Source: Halobaculum saliterrae (lineage in GTDB: Archaea > Halobacteriota > Halobacteria > Halobacteriales > Haloferacaceae). Taken from it: a stretch of 64,000 nt of DNA. Below the pieces are notes generated by a model. It searched no databases. It was not told where the DNA came from and worked only from the letters and a program-made list of their open reading frames with translations. A program made the position numbers and the translations under genes. Within the stretch, counting starts at the first letter, position 1; every line of letters begins with the position of its first letter. Location of the stretch: assembly GCF_009831625.1 (NCBI RefSeq), contig NZ_WUUS01000001.1:248301-312300 (forward strand). The letters run 5' to 3'. Below are positions 26,445 through 34,653 of this stretch, piece after piece.

Positions 26445-27680
26445 TCAGTACTGGTAGCGACCGAACTCGCCGTCGTTGAACACCGGACCCTCGGTGTCGG
26501 TTTCGATCTTCTCGCGGGCGTCGTCGAAGTCCGCGCGGCGGACGGTCGTGCGCTCGTCGCGGATGGCGAACATCCCGGCCTCGGTCGTGAGCGCGGCGAT
26601 GTCGGCGCCCGAGTAGTCGTCGAGGTCCGCCGCGAGGTCGGCGAAGTCGACGTCGTCGGCGATCGTCATGTCGGCGGTGTGGATCTCGAGGATGCGCTCG
26701 CGACCCTCGGGACCGGGCTTGGGCACCTCGATGAGGCGGTCGAAGCGGCCGGGCCGGAGGATCGCCTCGTCGAGCATGTCGAAGCGGTTCGTCGCCGCGA
26801 TGATCCGCACCTCGCCGCGGTCGTCGAAGCCGTCCATCTCCGAGAGCAACTGCATCATCGTGCGCTGGACCTCGGCGTCGCCGGAGGTCTTCGAGTCCGT
26901 CCGCTTGGCGGCGACGGCGTCGATCTCGTCGATGAAGATGACCGCGGGCTCGCGCTCGCCGGCGAGATCGAACAGGTCGCGCACGAGGCGCGCCCCCTCC
27001 CCGATGAACTTCCGGACCAGCTCCGAGCCGGCCATCTTGATGAACGTCGCGTCGGTCTCGTTGGCGACCGCCTTCGCGAGCATCGTCTTGCCCGTGCCGG
27101 GCGGTCCGTGCAGGAGGACGCCGCTGGGTGGGGTGATCCCGACCTCGCGGAACGCGTCGGCGTTGACGAGCGGGTCCTCGACGGCCTCGCGCACCTCGCG
27201 GACCTGGTCGTCGATGCCGCCGATGTCGGCGTAGGTGACGTCCGGGGAGGCGTCGACCTCCATCGCCTGCGCGCGGGCGTCGGTCTCGTCGTCGAGCACC
27301 GTCTGCACGCTGAAGGAGTCGTTGATGGCGACCCGGTCGCCGGCCTCCAGTTCGTCCTCCAACTGGGGCGAGAGGTCGGTGAGCACCTCCTGGTTGTTGC
27401 CGTGCTGTTTGATCACCGCGCCGTCCTCGGTGAGCTCCTCGACGGTCGCGATGTACAGCGAGGCCGTCTTCAGCGCCTCGTTTCGGCGCTTGAGCTCGTC
27501 GACCTCCTCCCGAAGGTCCGAGCGGCGACTCTGAGCCTCATCGAGGCGGTCGTCCAACTCGTCGTTGACCTGGACGATCCGCTCGAAGTGCTTGCGAAGC
27601 GCCTCCAGCCGCTCGGCCTCGTTCATGTCGGGATCCAGATCGAGGCGGGGCCGGTCGGGGAGAGACGGACTCCGAGACAT
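26445..27680 (-). CDS. pan: Proteasome-activating nucleotidase (PAN)
   Basis: 411-residue AAA+ ATPase that unfolds substrates for the 20S proteasome. An N-terminal coiled coil (about residues 20-75) is followed by an OB fold, then the AAA module: Walker A GPPGTGKT, Walker B VIFIDEIDAV, SRH ATNRFDMLDEAILRPGRFDR. The C-terminus is RYQY, so the last three residues are YQY rather than a strict HbYX (Tyr is not penultimate). A TATA-like CTTTACC lies about 29 nt before the ATG. Several haloarchaea have two PAN paralogues; only one is here. Confidence 0.95.
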   Translation of the reverse strand: MSRSPSLPDRPRLDLDPDMNEAERLEALRKHFERIVQVNDELDDRLDEAQSRRSDLREEVDELKRRNEALKTASLYIATVEELTEDGAVIKQHGNNQEVLTDLSPQLEDELEAGDRVAINDSFSVQTVLDDETDARAQAMEVDASPDVTYADIGGIDDQVREVREAVEDPLVNADAFREVGITPPSGVLLHGPPGTGKTMLAKAVANETDATFIKMAGSELVRKFIGEGARLVRDLFDLAGEREPAVIFIDEIDAVAAKRTDSKTSGDAEVQRTMMQLLSEMDGFDDRGEVRIIAATNRFDMLDEAILRPGRFDRLIEVPKPGPEGRERILEIHTADMTIADDVDFADLAADLDDYSGADIAALTTEAGMFAIRDERTTVRRADFDDAREKIETDTEGPVFNDGEFGRYQY

Positions 27681-27799
27681 TTCTTGCCCGTCCTTAGGCA
27701 CCGCCGGTAAAGGGGCTTTGGGTGCCGGGAGCGTTCGCCTCCGTGTTACGGTCCTCCCCGCCGTCCACGACATCCGCGTCGGACGGCGGCGCCGTCCGC

Positions 27800-29602
27800 T
27801 TACAGGTCCAGCAGCGCCTCCGCCTCGTCGAGGTAGTCGTCGTACACGCCGATCGCCGACTCGATCGGGCCGGACTCCGTCATGTCGATGCCGGCGATCT
27901 CCAGCACGTCGATCGGGTACTCCGAACCGCCCGCGCGCAGGGCCGCCCGGTACTCCTCGGCGGCGACCTCGCCCTCGTCCTCGATTCGGTCGACGATGGC
28001 CGCGGCCGCCGAGATGCCCGTCGAGTACTGGTAGACGTAGAAGTTGTAGTAGAAGTGAGGAATACGCATCCACTCGCGGCGGATGTGTTCGTCGACGTCG
28101 GCGTCGGCGTGGCCGTAGAACTCCGCCTTCAGGTCGCCGTACAGCTCGTCGAAGACGTCCGGCGTGAGCGGCTTGCCCGCCTCGTCGTGCTCGTGGATGG
28201 CCTGCTCGAACGCCGCGAACATCGTCTGGCGGAAGAGGGTGGACCGGAAGCGTTCGAGGTACTGGTCGAGCGCGTGGACCCGAAGCTCGTCGGACTCGGC
28301 GTTCTCGAGCAGGTGCCTCGTCAGCAGCGTCTCGTTCACCGTGGAGGCGACCTCGGCGACGAAGATCTCGTAGTCGGCGTACTGCCACGGCTGGGCCTCC
28401 TTCGCCAGCTCCGAATGCATCGAGTGACCCAGTTCGTGGGCCAGCGTGTACATCGAGGACACGTCGTCCTGATAGTTCATCATGATGAACGGCTGGGTGT
28501 CGTACGTGCCCGCCGAGTAGGCGCCCGAGCGCTTCCCGCGGTTCTCGTACACGTCGACCCAGCGCGACTCCAGCCCCTCGGCCATCCGCCGCTGGTACTC
28601 CTCGCCGAGCGGTGCGACCGCCTCGACCACGTGTTCCTTGGCCTCCTCGTAGCTGATCTCGGGGCCCTCGTCGCCCGTCAGCGACATGTACAGGTCCCAC
28701 ATCTCCAGGGTGTCGACGTCGAGCGCCCGACGCTTCAGGTCGGCGTGACGCCCCAGCGAGTCGAGGTTGTCGCGGACGGTGTCGACGAGCGTGTCGTACA
28801 CCTCGACCGGAACGTTCGGCCCGTTCAGGGCGGCCTGTCGGGCGGAGTCGTAGTTACGGGCCTCGGCCATCTTCACGTCCTTCTTGACGCTCTTCGCGAG
28901 CGTCGTCCCCACCGTGTTGCGGACGGTCTCCCACTCGGAGTAGAACTCCTCGTGAACGCGCCGGCGGAACTCCCGATCCGGCTTCTGGAGCAGCGTCGTG
29001 AAGTTGCCCTGGGAGATCTCGACCTCGTCGCCGTCGGGGTCCGTCACCGTCGGGAACGTCATGTCCGCGTCCGACAGCATCGAGTACGCCTCGCCCGCGG
29101 CCCCGGTGACCTCGCTCAGGTCCGCGAGCAGTTCCTCGACCTCCGCCGAGCGCGTGTGCGGCTTCATCCGAAGCACATCGTCGAGGAAGTGCTCGTACTC
29201 CGCGAGCGCGGGCTCCTCGTCGATCATGTCCTCGACGTCCGACCACTCCAGCTCCTGCAGTTCGGGTTCGAGATAACTCGACGCGCTCGACGCCTCGGCC
29301 GACAGCGCCTGTGCCTTCGAGGACATGGCCTGATACTCCTGATCGCGAGTGTCCTCGTTCGAGCGCAGTCGCGCGTACGACGTGACCTTCGACACCTCGC
29401 GGAACACCGCCTCGTAGGTGTCGAGCAGCTCGCGAAGCGTCGCCGCGCTCTCGGTCGCGCGCCCCTCGTACGCCCGGAGGTCGTCGAGTCGCGCCTCCAC
29501 GTCCTCGTAGGCGGCCTCCCAGGCCTCGTCGTCCGCGTAGATGGAGTCGATGCTCCACTTGTACTCCTCGTCGATCTCCGAGCGGTCGGGAACCGAACTC
29601 AT
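27800..29602 (-). CDS. pepF: Oligoendopeptidase F (M3 family)
   Basis: 600-residue cytosolic zinc peptidase that cleaves short peptides. The active site is TLAHELGHSMHSEL (HExxH-type) at about residues 375-388, with the third ligand downstream in ADYEIFVAEVASTVNETLL. The N-terminal helical domain (EYKWSIDSIYADDEAWEAAY) and PHFYYNFYVYQYSTGISAA near the C-terminus are typical. ATG at 29602 chosen, with a TATA-like CTTACC 29 nt upstream. Confidence 0.95.
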   Translation of the reverse strand: MSSVPDRSEIDEEYKWSIDSIYADDEAWEAAYEDVEARLDDLRAYEGRATESAATLRELLDTYEAVFREVSKVTSYARLRSNEDTRDQEYQAMSSKAQALSAEASSASSYLEPELQELEWSDVEDMIDEEPALAEYEHFLDDVLRMKPHTRSAEVEELLADLSEVTGAAGEAYSMLSDADMTFPTVTDPDGDEVEISQGNFTTLLQKPDREFRRRVHEEFYSEWETVRNTVGTTLAKSVKKDVKMAEARNYDSARQAALNGPNVPVEVYDTLVDTVRDNLDSLGRHADLKRRALDVDTLEMWDLYMSLTGDEGPEISYEEAKEHVVEAVAPLGEEYQRRMAEGLESRWVDVYENRGKRSGAYSAGTYDTQPFIMMNYQDDVSSMYTLAHELGHSMHSELAKEAQPWQYADYEIFVAEVASTVNETLLTRHLLENAESDELRVHALDQYLERFRSTLFRQTMFAAFEQAIHEHDEAGKPLTPDVFDELYGDLKAEFYGHADADVDEHIRREWMRIPHFYYNFYVYQYSTGISAAAAIVDRIEDEGEVAAEEYRAALRAGGSEYPIDVLEIAGIDMTESGPIESAIGVYDDYLDEAEALLDL

Positions 29603-29685
29603 GCGAGTGACTCGCCCGTGGCCGGTGGTAAGTCTTGCCAAGACGATCCGGCAGTATCGCCCGACAGCGACGCCGGCTGTACCGT

Positions 29686-30729
29686 TCAGTTCCGATCCGG
29701 ATACGGAGCTTCGACCAGCTGTAGCTTGACTCCGGGAGCGCGCCTGAACCGCTTCGTGTCGACCGTGGACAGCCCCGCGTCCCCGAGCCACCGGTTCACC
29801 GCGTCGAGGTCGAGCGTGCCGCCGCCGAGCGTGATCAGGTAGGTGAGGTCGATCAGCGCGACGCCCACGTCGGCGATCGACGAGTCGCCGCCTCAACCGA
29901 ACTGGTCGAGTATCGCGAGCCGACCGCCGGGCGCGAGCGCGGCGGCGGCGCGGTCGAGCAGCGTCGCCGCCTCCGCCGGAGAGTGCCCGTGGAGGACGTT
30001 GAACAGGAGAACGAGGTCGTAGCCCGAGTCCGCGTCGCTGTCAGCGTCGCTGTCGGTCCCCGGCTCCCCGTCGACGTCGGCGTCGGCGGCCGCCTCGCGT
30101 GCCGGCTCCAGCGCGGGAGACCGATCGACCAGCGTCACCGACGCGCCGCGGCGCGCGAGTTCGACCGCGTAGGTGCCGTGACCGCCGCCGAGGTCGAGGA
30201 CGCGGGCGCCGGAAACGTCGCCGAGAGCCTCAGCGACCGGGTCGACCAACAGCGACGCCGACGAACGGAACCCCGCCTGCGTCGTCGCCCACGCCGCCTC
30301 GTCGTCGCCGAGCCAGTCGTACAGCGACTCGCCGGGGTCCCCCTCGCGGACGGCGCGCTCAGCGTGATCGCGCCAGTACGGGAGGACCACGTCGACCCAG
30401 AACCGCGCGAACGGCGCGAGGTTCGCGTCGCCGCCGTCGGTGAGCCACCGCTCGGTCGTCCGTGTCCGCCAGTATTCGTCCCCCGAGCGGCCGACGTACC
30501 CGACCGCGACGAGCGCGTCGAGCAGGCATCGCAGGGCGTCCTCCTCGCACGCGAGCGCGGCAGCGAGGTCCGACAGCGTGCGCGGCCCATGGAGGGCCGC
30601 GAACACGCCGAGCTCGTCGGCGAGCGCGACGGTATGCAGTGAGGCCGCGCCGTGGACGTCGAGGATCGCCACCGGCGCGAGGTTTGCACGAAAGGCGAGC
30701 CGTTCGAGGAACCCCGGAATGACCGGCAT
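29686..30729 (-). pseudogene. SAM-dependent methyltransferase interrupted by an in-frame TGA
   Basis: Class I methyltransferase with an N-terminal winged-helix dimerisation domain (PRTLSDLAAALACEEDALRC), like O-methyltransferases. The SAM motif is VLDLGGGHGTYAVELARRG (about residues 174-192) and the post-motif is RLAILDQFG. A TGA stop (29893-29895) follows DQFG; the same frame then continues GGDSSIADVGVALIDLTYLI and on to residue 347, which reads as the normal family C-terminus. So this is one nonsense codon, not a frameshift. The 278-residue product lacks the last strands of the Rossmann fold. It could be a true null, a still-active truncated enzyme or a base error. Confidence 0.8.
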
Positions 30730-31053
30730 CAGCCGATCACCGGGTGCTGGGCGCTCATGTTCGGTGAACGGTTCGGGCGGTGATAACCACCACTACACGA
30801 TCCATAAATCGAATAACGCGATATAAAATCAGCTTCGGTGGATAGGACGCCGTCGGATAGAACCGGTCCGAGAGCAGAACCACGGACACCCGCATGGATT
30901 CACTGTTCGATTGCCGAGACGGAATTCTTCGAGAGATCGGCCGTCCTCTTCACGTACTCTGGAGTCGTTGACAACGAACAGCCTCACCTCCGATGCAGAA
31001 CACCTGGTTTGAAACGAACCGCCAGAGAAGTCGATCGCACATTCGCTCCGCCG
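30730..31053. other. Divergent upstream region, AT-rich centre
   Basis: About 320 nt between the methyltransferase remnant and the HEAT-repeat gene. Its centre (about 30785-30835) is unusually AT-rich and contains ACGATCCATAAATCG and CGCGATATAAAATC, which could serve as TATA elements for either side. The plus-strand frame from 30838 into the HEAT gene has no family support. No other feature seen. Confidence 0.45.
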
Positions 31054-32052
31054 ATGACCGACATCGACCCGCCACCGTCGCCTGACGGTCCGACTGATCT
31101 CCTCATCGACGGGACCCGAGAGGAGGTGGTGGCGTGTCTAGATCGGATCGGCGCGGCCGACGCCGAGGCCCGAAGACGTGCGCTGCGGGCGATTCGAGAT
31201 GTCGCCAGCGAGGATCCGAGCGTCTTCGACGGACTCGCGGACCCGCTCGCGTCGTTCCTGACCGACGAGGGCCGGGCGGTGCGGCTGACGACGGCGAAGC
31301 TGTTCGTCACCCTCGCCGACTCGGAACCGGGTGTCGTGCTCCCGGTCGTCGACCCGCTCGCCGAACGACTGGCCGACGAGGAGGAGTTCTACTACGTCCG
31401 AGCGCGGTGTGCGGAGGCGCTCGGCTATCTCGGTCGCGACAGCCCCGAATCGGTCAGCGACCCGGAGATCCTCGCGGACTTCCGCATCGGGCTGTCGTTC
31501 GACGAACCGGAAGTCAAGGAGAAACTGGCCAAGGCCCTGGAGTGTGTCGCGCTGGGCGACCCGAGTCGACTCCGCCACCAGGTAGAGTCGCTCGCCGAGC
31601 ACCTCGACGACGACGAAGAACTCGTTCGCTACCACCTCTGTACGGCGCTGACGGCGATAGGCTGTGAGCACCCTGCGAAGCTCGCTCCGGGCCGTGACGC
31701 GCTCGCGGCCCGACTGTCGGATGACGACGAGGACCCGCACGTCCGCGGGCGGGCCGCCGAGGCACTCGGGCTGTTAACCCGCGTCTCCGACGAGCGTGGT
31801 ACCGTGTCGCCAGCGATCGGCACTGACGACGACGAGTTCGTCCGCTCGCGGGTCGCGTTCCTTCAGGAGACACACGACGACTCGCCGGTCGATCGAGACG
31901 ATCGCGTAGGGACGCTCGAATCGATTCGAGACGGTACCGAGAAGGCCGTCGATGCGATGAGGACACCCGACGAGTACGAATGCCCTCACTGTGGGGTTGC
32001 GCTTCCGGACGGCGGGTTACCGATGTGCCCGAACTGCGGTTCACCGCGCTGA
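31054..32052 (+). CDS. HEAT-repeat protein with C-terminal zinc ribbon
   Basis: 332 residues. Helical HEAT-like repeats run from about residue 25 to 265 (for example RRRALRAIRDVASEDPSVFD and VRLTTAKLFVTLADSEPG, YYVRARCAEALGYLGRDSPE, VRYHLCTALTAIGCEHPAKL, VRGRAAEALGLLTRVS). A linker leads to a CxxC...CxxC ribbon at the C-terminus: CPHC and CPNC. Such scaffolds bind proteins; the role is unknown. I start at MTDIDPPPSP because the 72 upstream codons lack repeat structure. Confidence 0.83.
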   Translation: MTDIDPPPSPDGPTDLLIDGTREEVVACLDRIGAADAEARRRALRAIRDVASEDPSVFDGLADPLASFLTDEGRAVRLTTAKLFVTLADSEPGVVLPVVDPLAERLADEEEFYYVRARCAEALGYLGRDSPESVSDPEILADFRIGLSFDEPEVKEKLAKALECVALGDPSRLRHQVESLAEHLDDDEELVRYHLCTALTAIGCEHPAKLAPGRDALAARLSDDDEDPHVRGRAAEALGLLTRVSDERGTVSPAIGTDDDEFVRSRVAFLQETHDDSPVDRDDRVGTLESIRDGTEKAVDAMRTPDEYECPHCGVALPDGGLPMCPNCGSPR

Positions 32053-32089
32053 CCGACCGGCCGTCTCCCATCCGCAGGGATTAAGCGCT

Positions 32090-32105
32090 TTTAGCCGAGC
32101 CTAAA
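32090..32105. promoter_or_regulatory. Iron-box-like palindrome, copy 1
   Basis: TTTAGCCGAGCCTAAA, a nearly symmetric 16-mer that ends 4 nt before the ATG at 32110 and directly follows a TATA-like ATTAAGCGC. It matches copy 2 (32770-32785) at 13 of 16 positions and contains most of the TTAGG...CCTAA core associated with DtxR/SirR/Idr-type metal repressors. Confidence 0.65.
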
Positions 32106-32109
32106 CCGC

Positions 32110-32733
32110 ATGGCAGAAGATGAATCGACTCCTGAAGGGGCCCGTGACTCTACCGCAGGGGACGTGAGCCGGTAGATGGCTACCGACGCCGGAGAGTTCG
32201 AAACTGAACTGGACGCCTACCGCGATCGCGTCGAGAAACCGCTGTGGCGGCTGTTCGTGGCGTACGGCCGCGGCGAGTGGCGGTGGCTCGCGGTCGGTCT
32301 CCTCACGAGCGTGTTCACCTACGCCGCGCTGCTGGTGACGCCGATCGTCCTCGGGACGACCATCGACGCGGTGTTCACACAGGAGAGCGCGTACGCGCTC
32401 CCGCTGGTGCCCGAGGCGTGGCTGCCGACGGCGCGCACCGACCAGTTCAGGCTGTCGGCGACGATCATCGGCGTCGCGCTGCTGGGCGGCGCGGTGCTCC
32501 AGTGGGTCCGCGGCGTCTCGATTAACTTCTTCGCCCACGGCGTGATGTACGCGATCCGGGTCGACGCCTACGAGAAGATGCAGCGGCTCGACATGACGTT
32601 CTTCGACAAAGCGCTGGGCGATGCGGTCCGGACCGGCGTGATCGTCCTCGGCGTCACCGCCGCGCTGGAGTGCACGAACCGGCAGCCCACCCTCGTGACG
32701 CTCGGGGCGGTGCCGCTGGTCGGCGGAGGGTAG
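32110..32733 (+). pseudogene. Decayed ABC half-transporter (membrane domain remnant)
   Basis: Remnant of an ABC exporter-type permease/ATPase normally near 600 residues. Reading starts at the ATG 5 nt after the iron box (MAEDESTPEG), meets TAG at 32173-32175, then resumes in the same frame with MATDAGEFETELDAYRDRVE. Two helices follow (WLAVGLLTSVFTYAALLVTP) up to MQRLDMTFFD, where sequence jumps to a region that belongs about 25-30 residues later (ALGDAVRTGVIVLGVTAAL). It stops after VPLVGGG; the whole ATPase is missing. A 186-residue product from 32176 is possible but cannot work as an ATP-driven pump. Confidence 0.8.
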
Positions 32734-32769
32734 GTTCCCGCGGACCGCGGATCGGAGGTGTTATCAATT

Positions 32770-32785
32770 TTTAGGCCCGCCTAAA
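32770..32785. promoter_or_regulatory. Iron-box-like palindrome, copy 2
   Basis: TTTAGGCCCGCCTAAA is a near-perfect palindrome (TTTAGGC-CC-GCCTAAA) ending 5 nt before the ATG at 32791 and directly following a TATA-like TTATCAATTT. A bound repressor here would block a leaderless promoter. The core TTAGG...CCTAA is that of DtxR-family iron/manganese regulators by established knowledge; binding here is inferred. Confidence 0.72.
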
Positions 32786-32790
32786 GATGT

Positions 32791-34014
32791 ATGTCGGAAG
32801 ACGACACGGAACGCGGGGCACCGACGCGACGAGACTACGTGAAGTACGGCGGCGCGATCGTCGGCGGCGGACTGCTCGCCGGCTGTACCGGCGACGGTGC
32901 CGGGGGCGACAACACCGAGACCGACACCTCGACACCGGGAGAGTCGACAGACGGGGAGACGTCCACGTCCGAAGACGAGAGCTACTCGGTGACGATGGCG
33001 CCGATGGGCGAGGTCACGTTCGAGCGGGTGCCGGAGACGGCCGTCCTGTTCGACGACGTCTGGGCCGACCACCTCGTCGCCCTCGGACAGCACGACAAGA
33101 TCGTCGCCACGGGCAGGCCAGGCGGATACTTCACCGGCTTCTACGACCAGCTTCCGGGCGTGTCCTTCGACACGGAGGGGCTCACCGCGATGTGGAGCGA
33201 CGGCCTCTCGAAGGAGCTGTTCTACGAACTCGACGCGGACGTCCATCACCTCGACCCGTGCCGGTGGCTCTCGTTCGACTCGGGCTGGGACCGGGACGAC
33301 TTCGAGGAGGTGACCGACACCGTCGCCCCGTTCTTCTGCAACCGGTTCAGCCGGGCTCACGCCGAGCCGCCGGAGGGGGAGTGCCGCGACTCCTACGAGT
33401 ACTACAGCGTGTGGGAGCTCGCGGCGAAGTTCAGCCGGGTGTACCAGGCGGAGAACAGAGGGGAGCAGCTCCGCGCCGTTCGCGAGGAGATGGTCGCCGA
33501 GATCCGCGATCGGCTCCCGCCCGCCGACGACCGCCCGACCGTCGCGCTGGTCGTCTTCAACCCCAAGGAGCAGACGTTCGGCACCTACGAGATCAACGGC
33601 CCGGGGTTCGCCAAGGCACACTACCGACCGCTCGAGCCGGTCGGAGCGTTCGCTGACAGCGACAAGACGTACGCGAACGACTACAGCGACGTCGACCTCG
33701 AGGAGATGCTGGAGGTCGATCCCGACGTGATCATCCACCACTGGGACATCGAGCCCTCCGACCGGTTCAACGCGATGTTGGATCTGGAGGAGGACGCGGT
33801 CGGCAGCGAGCTCACCGCGATCCGGAACGACCGCGTCTACGTCGGCGGGACGCCGATGCAGGGACCGATCTTCAACCTGTTCCAGTTGGAGAACGCCGCC
33901 CAGCAGATCTATCCCGAGGAGTTCGGCGAGTTCCGGGGCGCGACGGAGACCCCAGAGGAACAGCAGCTGTTCGACCGCCAGCGGGTCGCGGACATCATCA
34001 ACGGGACCGCCTGA
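32791..34014 (+). CDS. Siderophore/iron-type ABC transporter substrate-binding lipoprotein
   Basis: 407 residues. The N-terminus has a Tat-type lipoprotein signal (TRRDYVKYGGAIVGGGLLAG, then Cys) and a Ser/Thr/Asp/Glu tether. The periplasmic-binding fold of the FhuD/BtuF class is seen in ERVPETAVLFDDVWADHLVA, LVALGQHDKIVATG, LEEMLEVDPDVIIHHWD and NDRVYVGGTPMQGP. The iron-box palindrome at its start points to iron control. No intact permease or ATPase is adjacent, so transport partners must be elsewhere or lost. Confidence 0.88.
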   Translation: MSEDDTERGAPTRRDYVKYGGAIVGGGLLAGCTGDGAGGDNTETDTSTPGESTDGETSTSEDESYSVTMAPMGEVTFERVPETAVLFDDVWADHLVALGQHDKIVATGRPGGYFTGFYDQLPGVSFDTEGLTAMWSDGLSKELFYELDADVHHLDPCRWLSFDSGWDRDDFEEVTDTVAPFFCNRFSRAHAEPPEGECRDSYEYYSVWELAAKFSRVYQAENRGEQLRAVREEMVAEIRDRLPPADDRPTVALVVFNPKEQTFGTYEINGPGFAKAHYRPLEPVGAFADSDKTYANDYSDVDLEEMLEVDPDVIIHHWDIEPSDRFNAMLDLEEDAVGSELTAIRNDRVYVGGTPMQGPIFNLFQLENAAQQIYPEEFGEFRGATETPEEQQLFDRQRVADIINGTA

Positions 34015-34187
34015 TGCGAGCGCGCGAGTGGGCTGTGGCCGCATCGTTCGGAGATCCGTCCGAGTACGGGATCCCGGATCCGCCGGCGGTTCGTGCGTGC
34101 CGTCTCGACTGCGGCGGGCTGGCCCTCTCGTCCGAAGGCGACGAACTGTTCATCGCGGCCGAACGACCGGTCCGGGTCCGGCGATAG
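34014..34187 (+). CDS. Small hypothetical protein, possible remnant
   Basis: 57 codons starting with an ATG that overlaps the previous stop (TGATG): MRAREWAVAASFGDPSEYGI, ending in LALSSEGDELFIAAERPVRV-RR. The composition is protein-like rather than shadow-like, but no domain is recognised. It may be a true coupled gene or the scrambled end of a larger lost gene; a decayed oxidoreductase scrap lies 50 nt downstream. Confidence 0.4.
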   Translation: MRAREWAVAASFGDPSEYGIPDPPAVRACRLDCGGLALSSEGDELFIAAERPVRVRR

Positions 34188-34237
34188 CGAGATCACCGAG
34201 CCCACACACTGCCGCAAGCGACTCGGACTCTCCGATC

Positions 34238-34359
34238 GATACCGCTGTCGCGATCGGCGGCGGCACCGGCACCTCGACGGCCCCGTCGCCGCCCGCCACG
34301 GCCTCGATACGCTCGTCGTCGATTCGGCGAACCCGTCCTCCGAAGCGGCGCTCGACTGG
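34238..34359 (+). pseudogene. Frameshifted fragment of an FAD/NAD-dependent oxidoreductase
   Basis: The first frame reads DTAVAIGGGTG, a dinucleotide-binding loop; after a shift the second frame reads LDGPVAARHGLDTLVVDS followed by ANPSSEAALDW. Joined, this is the start of a thioredoxin-reductase-like FAD enzyme (GGGTGGL..ALFAARHGLDTLVVD in relatives, from memory). Nothing of the remaining 300 or so residues is present. Confidence 0.4.
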
Positions 34360-34653
34360 AGGACTTCACTCCATCCCTATGCGAGCAGGCGGGGGTGGCG
34401 GGGACAACACGCAGGACGCCGATCGTCAACCGAGTCGAGGCGACGCGGCGACGAGTCCGTTCGGTACAGCTGCACTCCAGCTGACAGACTGATGAATAGT
34501 ATGTGGTCCGATAGATGTCTCAAGTGCGAACGGTGAAACAGGTCTGGTCCGCCGTTCGAGGTCGGAGGGAACTCTCGAGGGAGTCCGGTCGGCCGATAGC
34601 GTGGCACCGCAGCCACCCGCGGGTTTTTGCCTCAGCTGAGCGATCTGTTCGAC
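34360..34653. other. Non-coding stretch before the second M28 gene
   Basis: About 290 nt of mixed composition with a lower-GC patch near 34480-34550. No supported gene; open frames are Arg/Ser-rich. It may contain further debris of lost genes and the promoter of the peptidase gene. Confidence 0.4.

Noticed and set aside
29893-29895. Selenocysteine or pyrrolysine-type recoding of the TGA in the methyltransferase
   Set aside because: Haloarchaea are not known to have the selenocysteine machinery, pyrrolysine uses TAG, and no stem-loop element was recognised; a nonsense mutation or base error is simpler.
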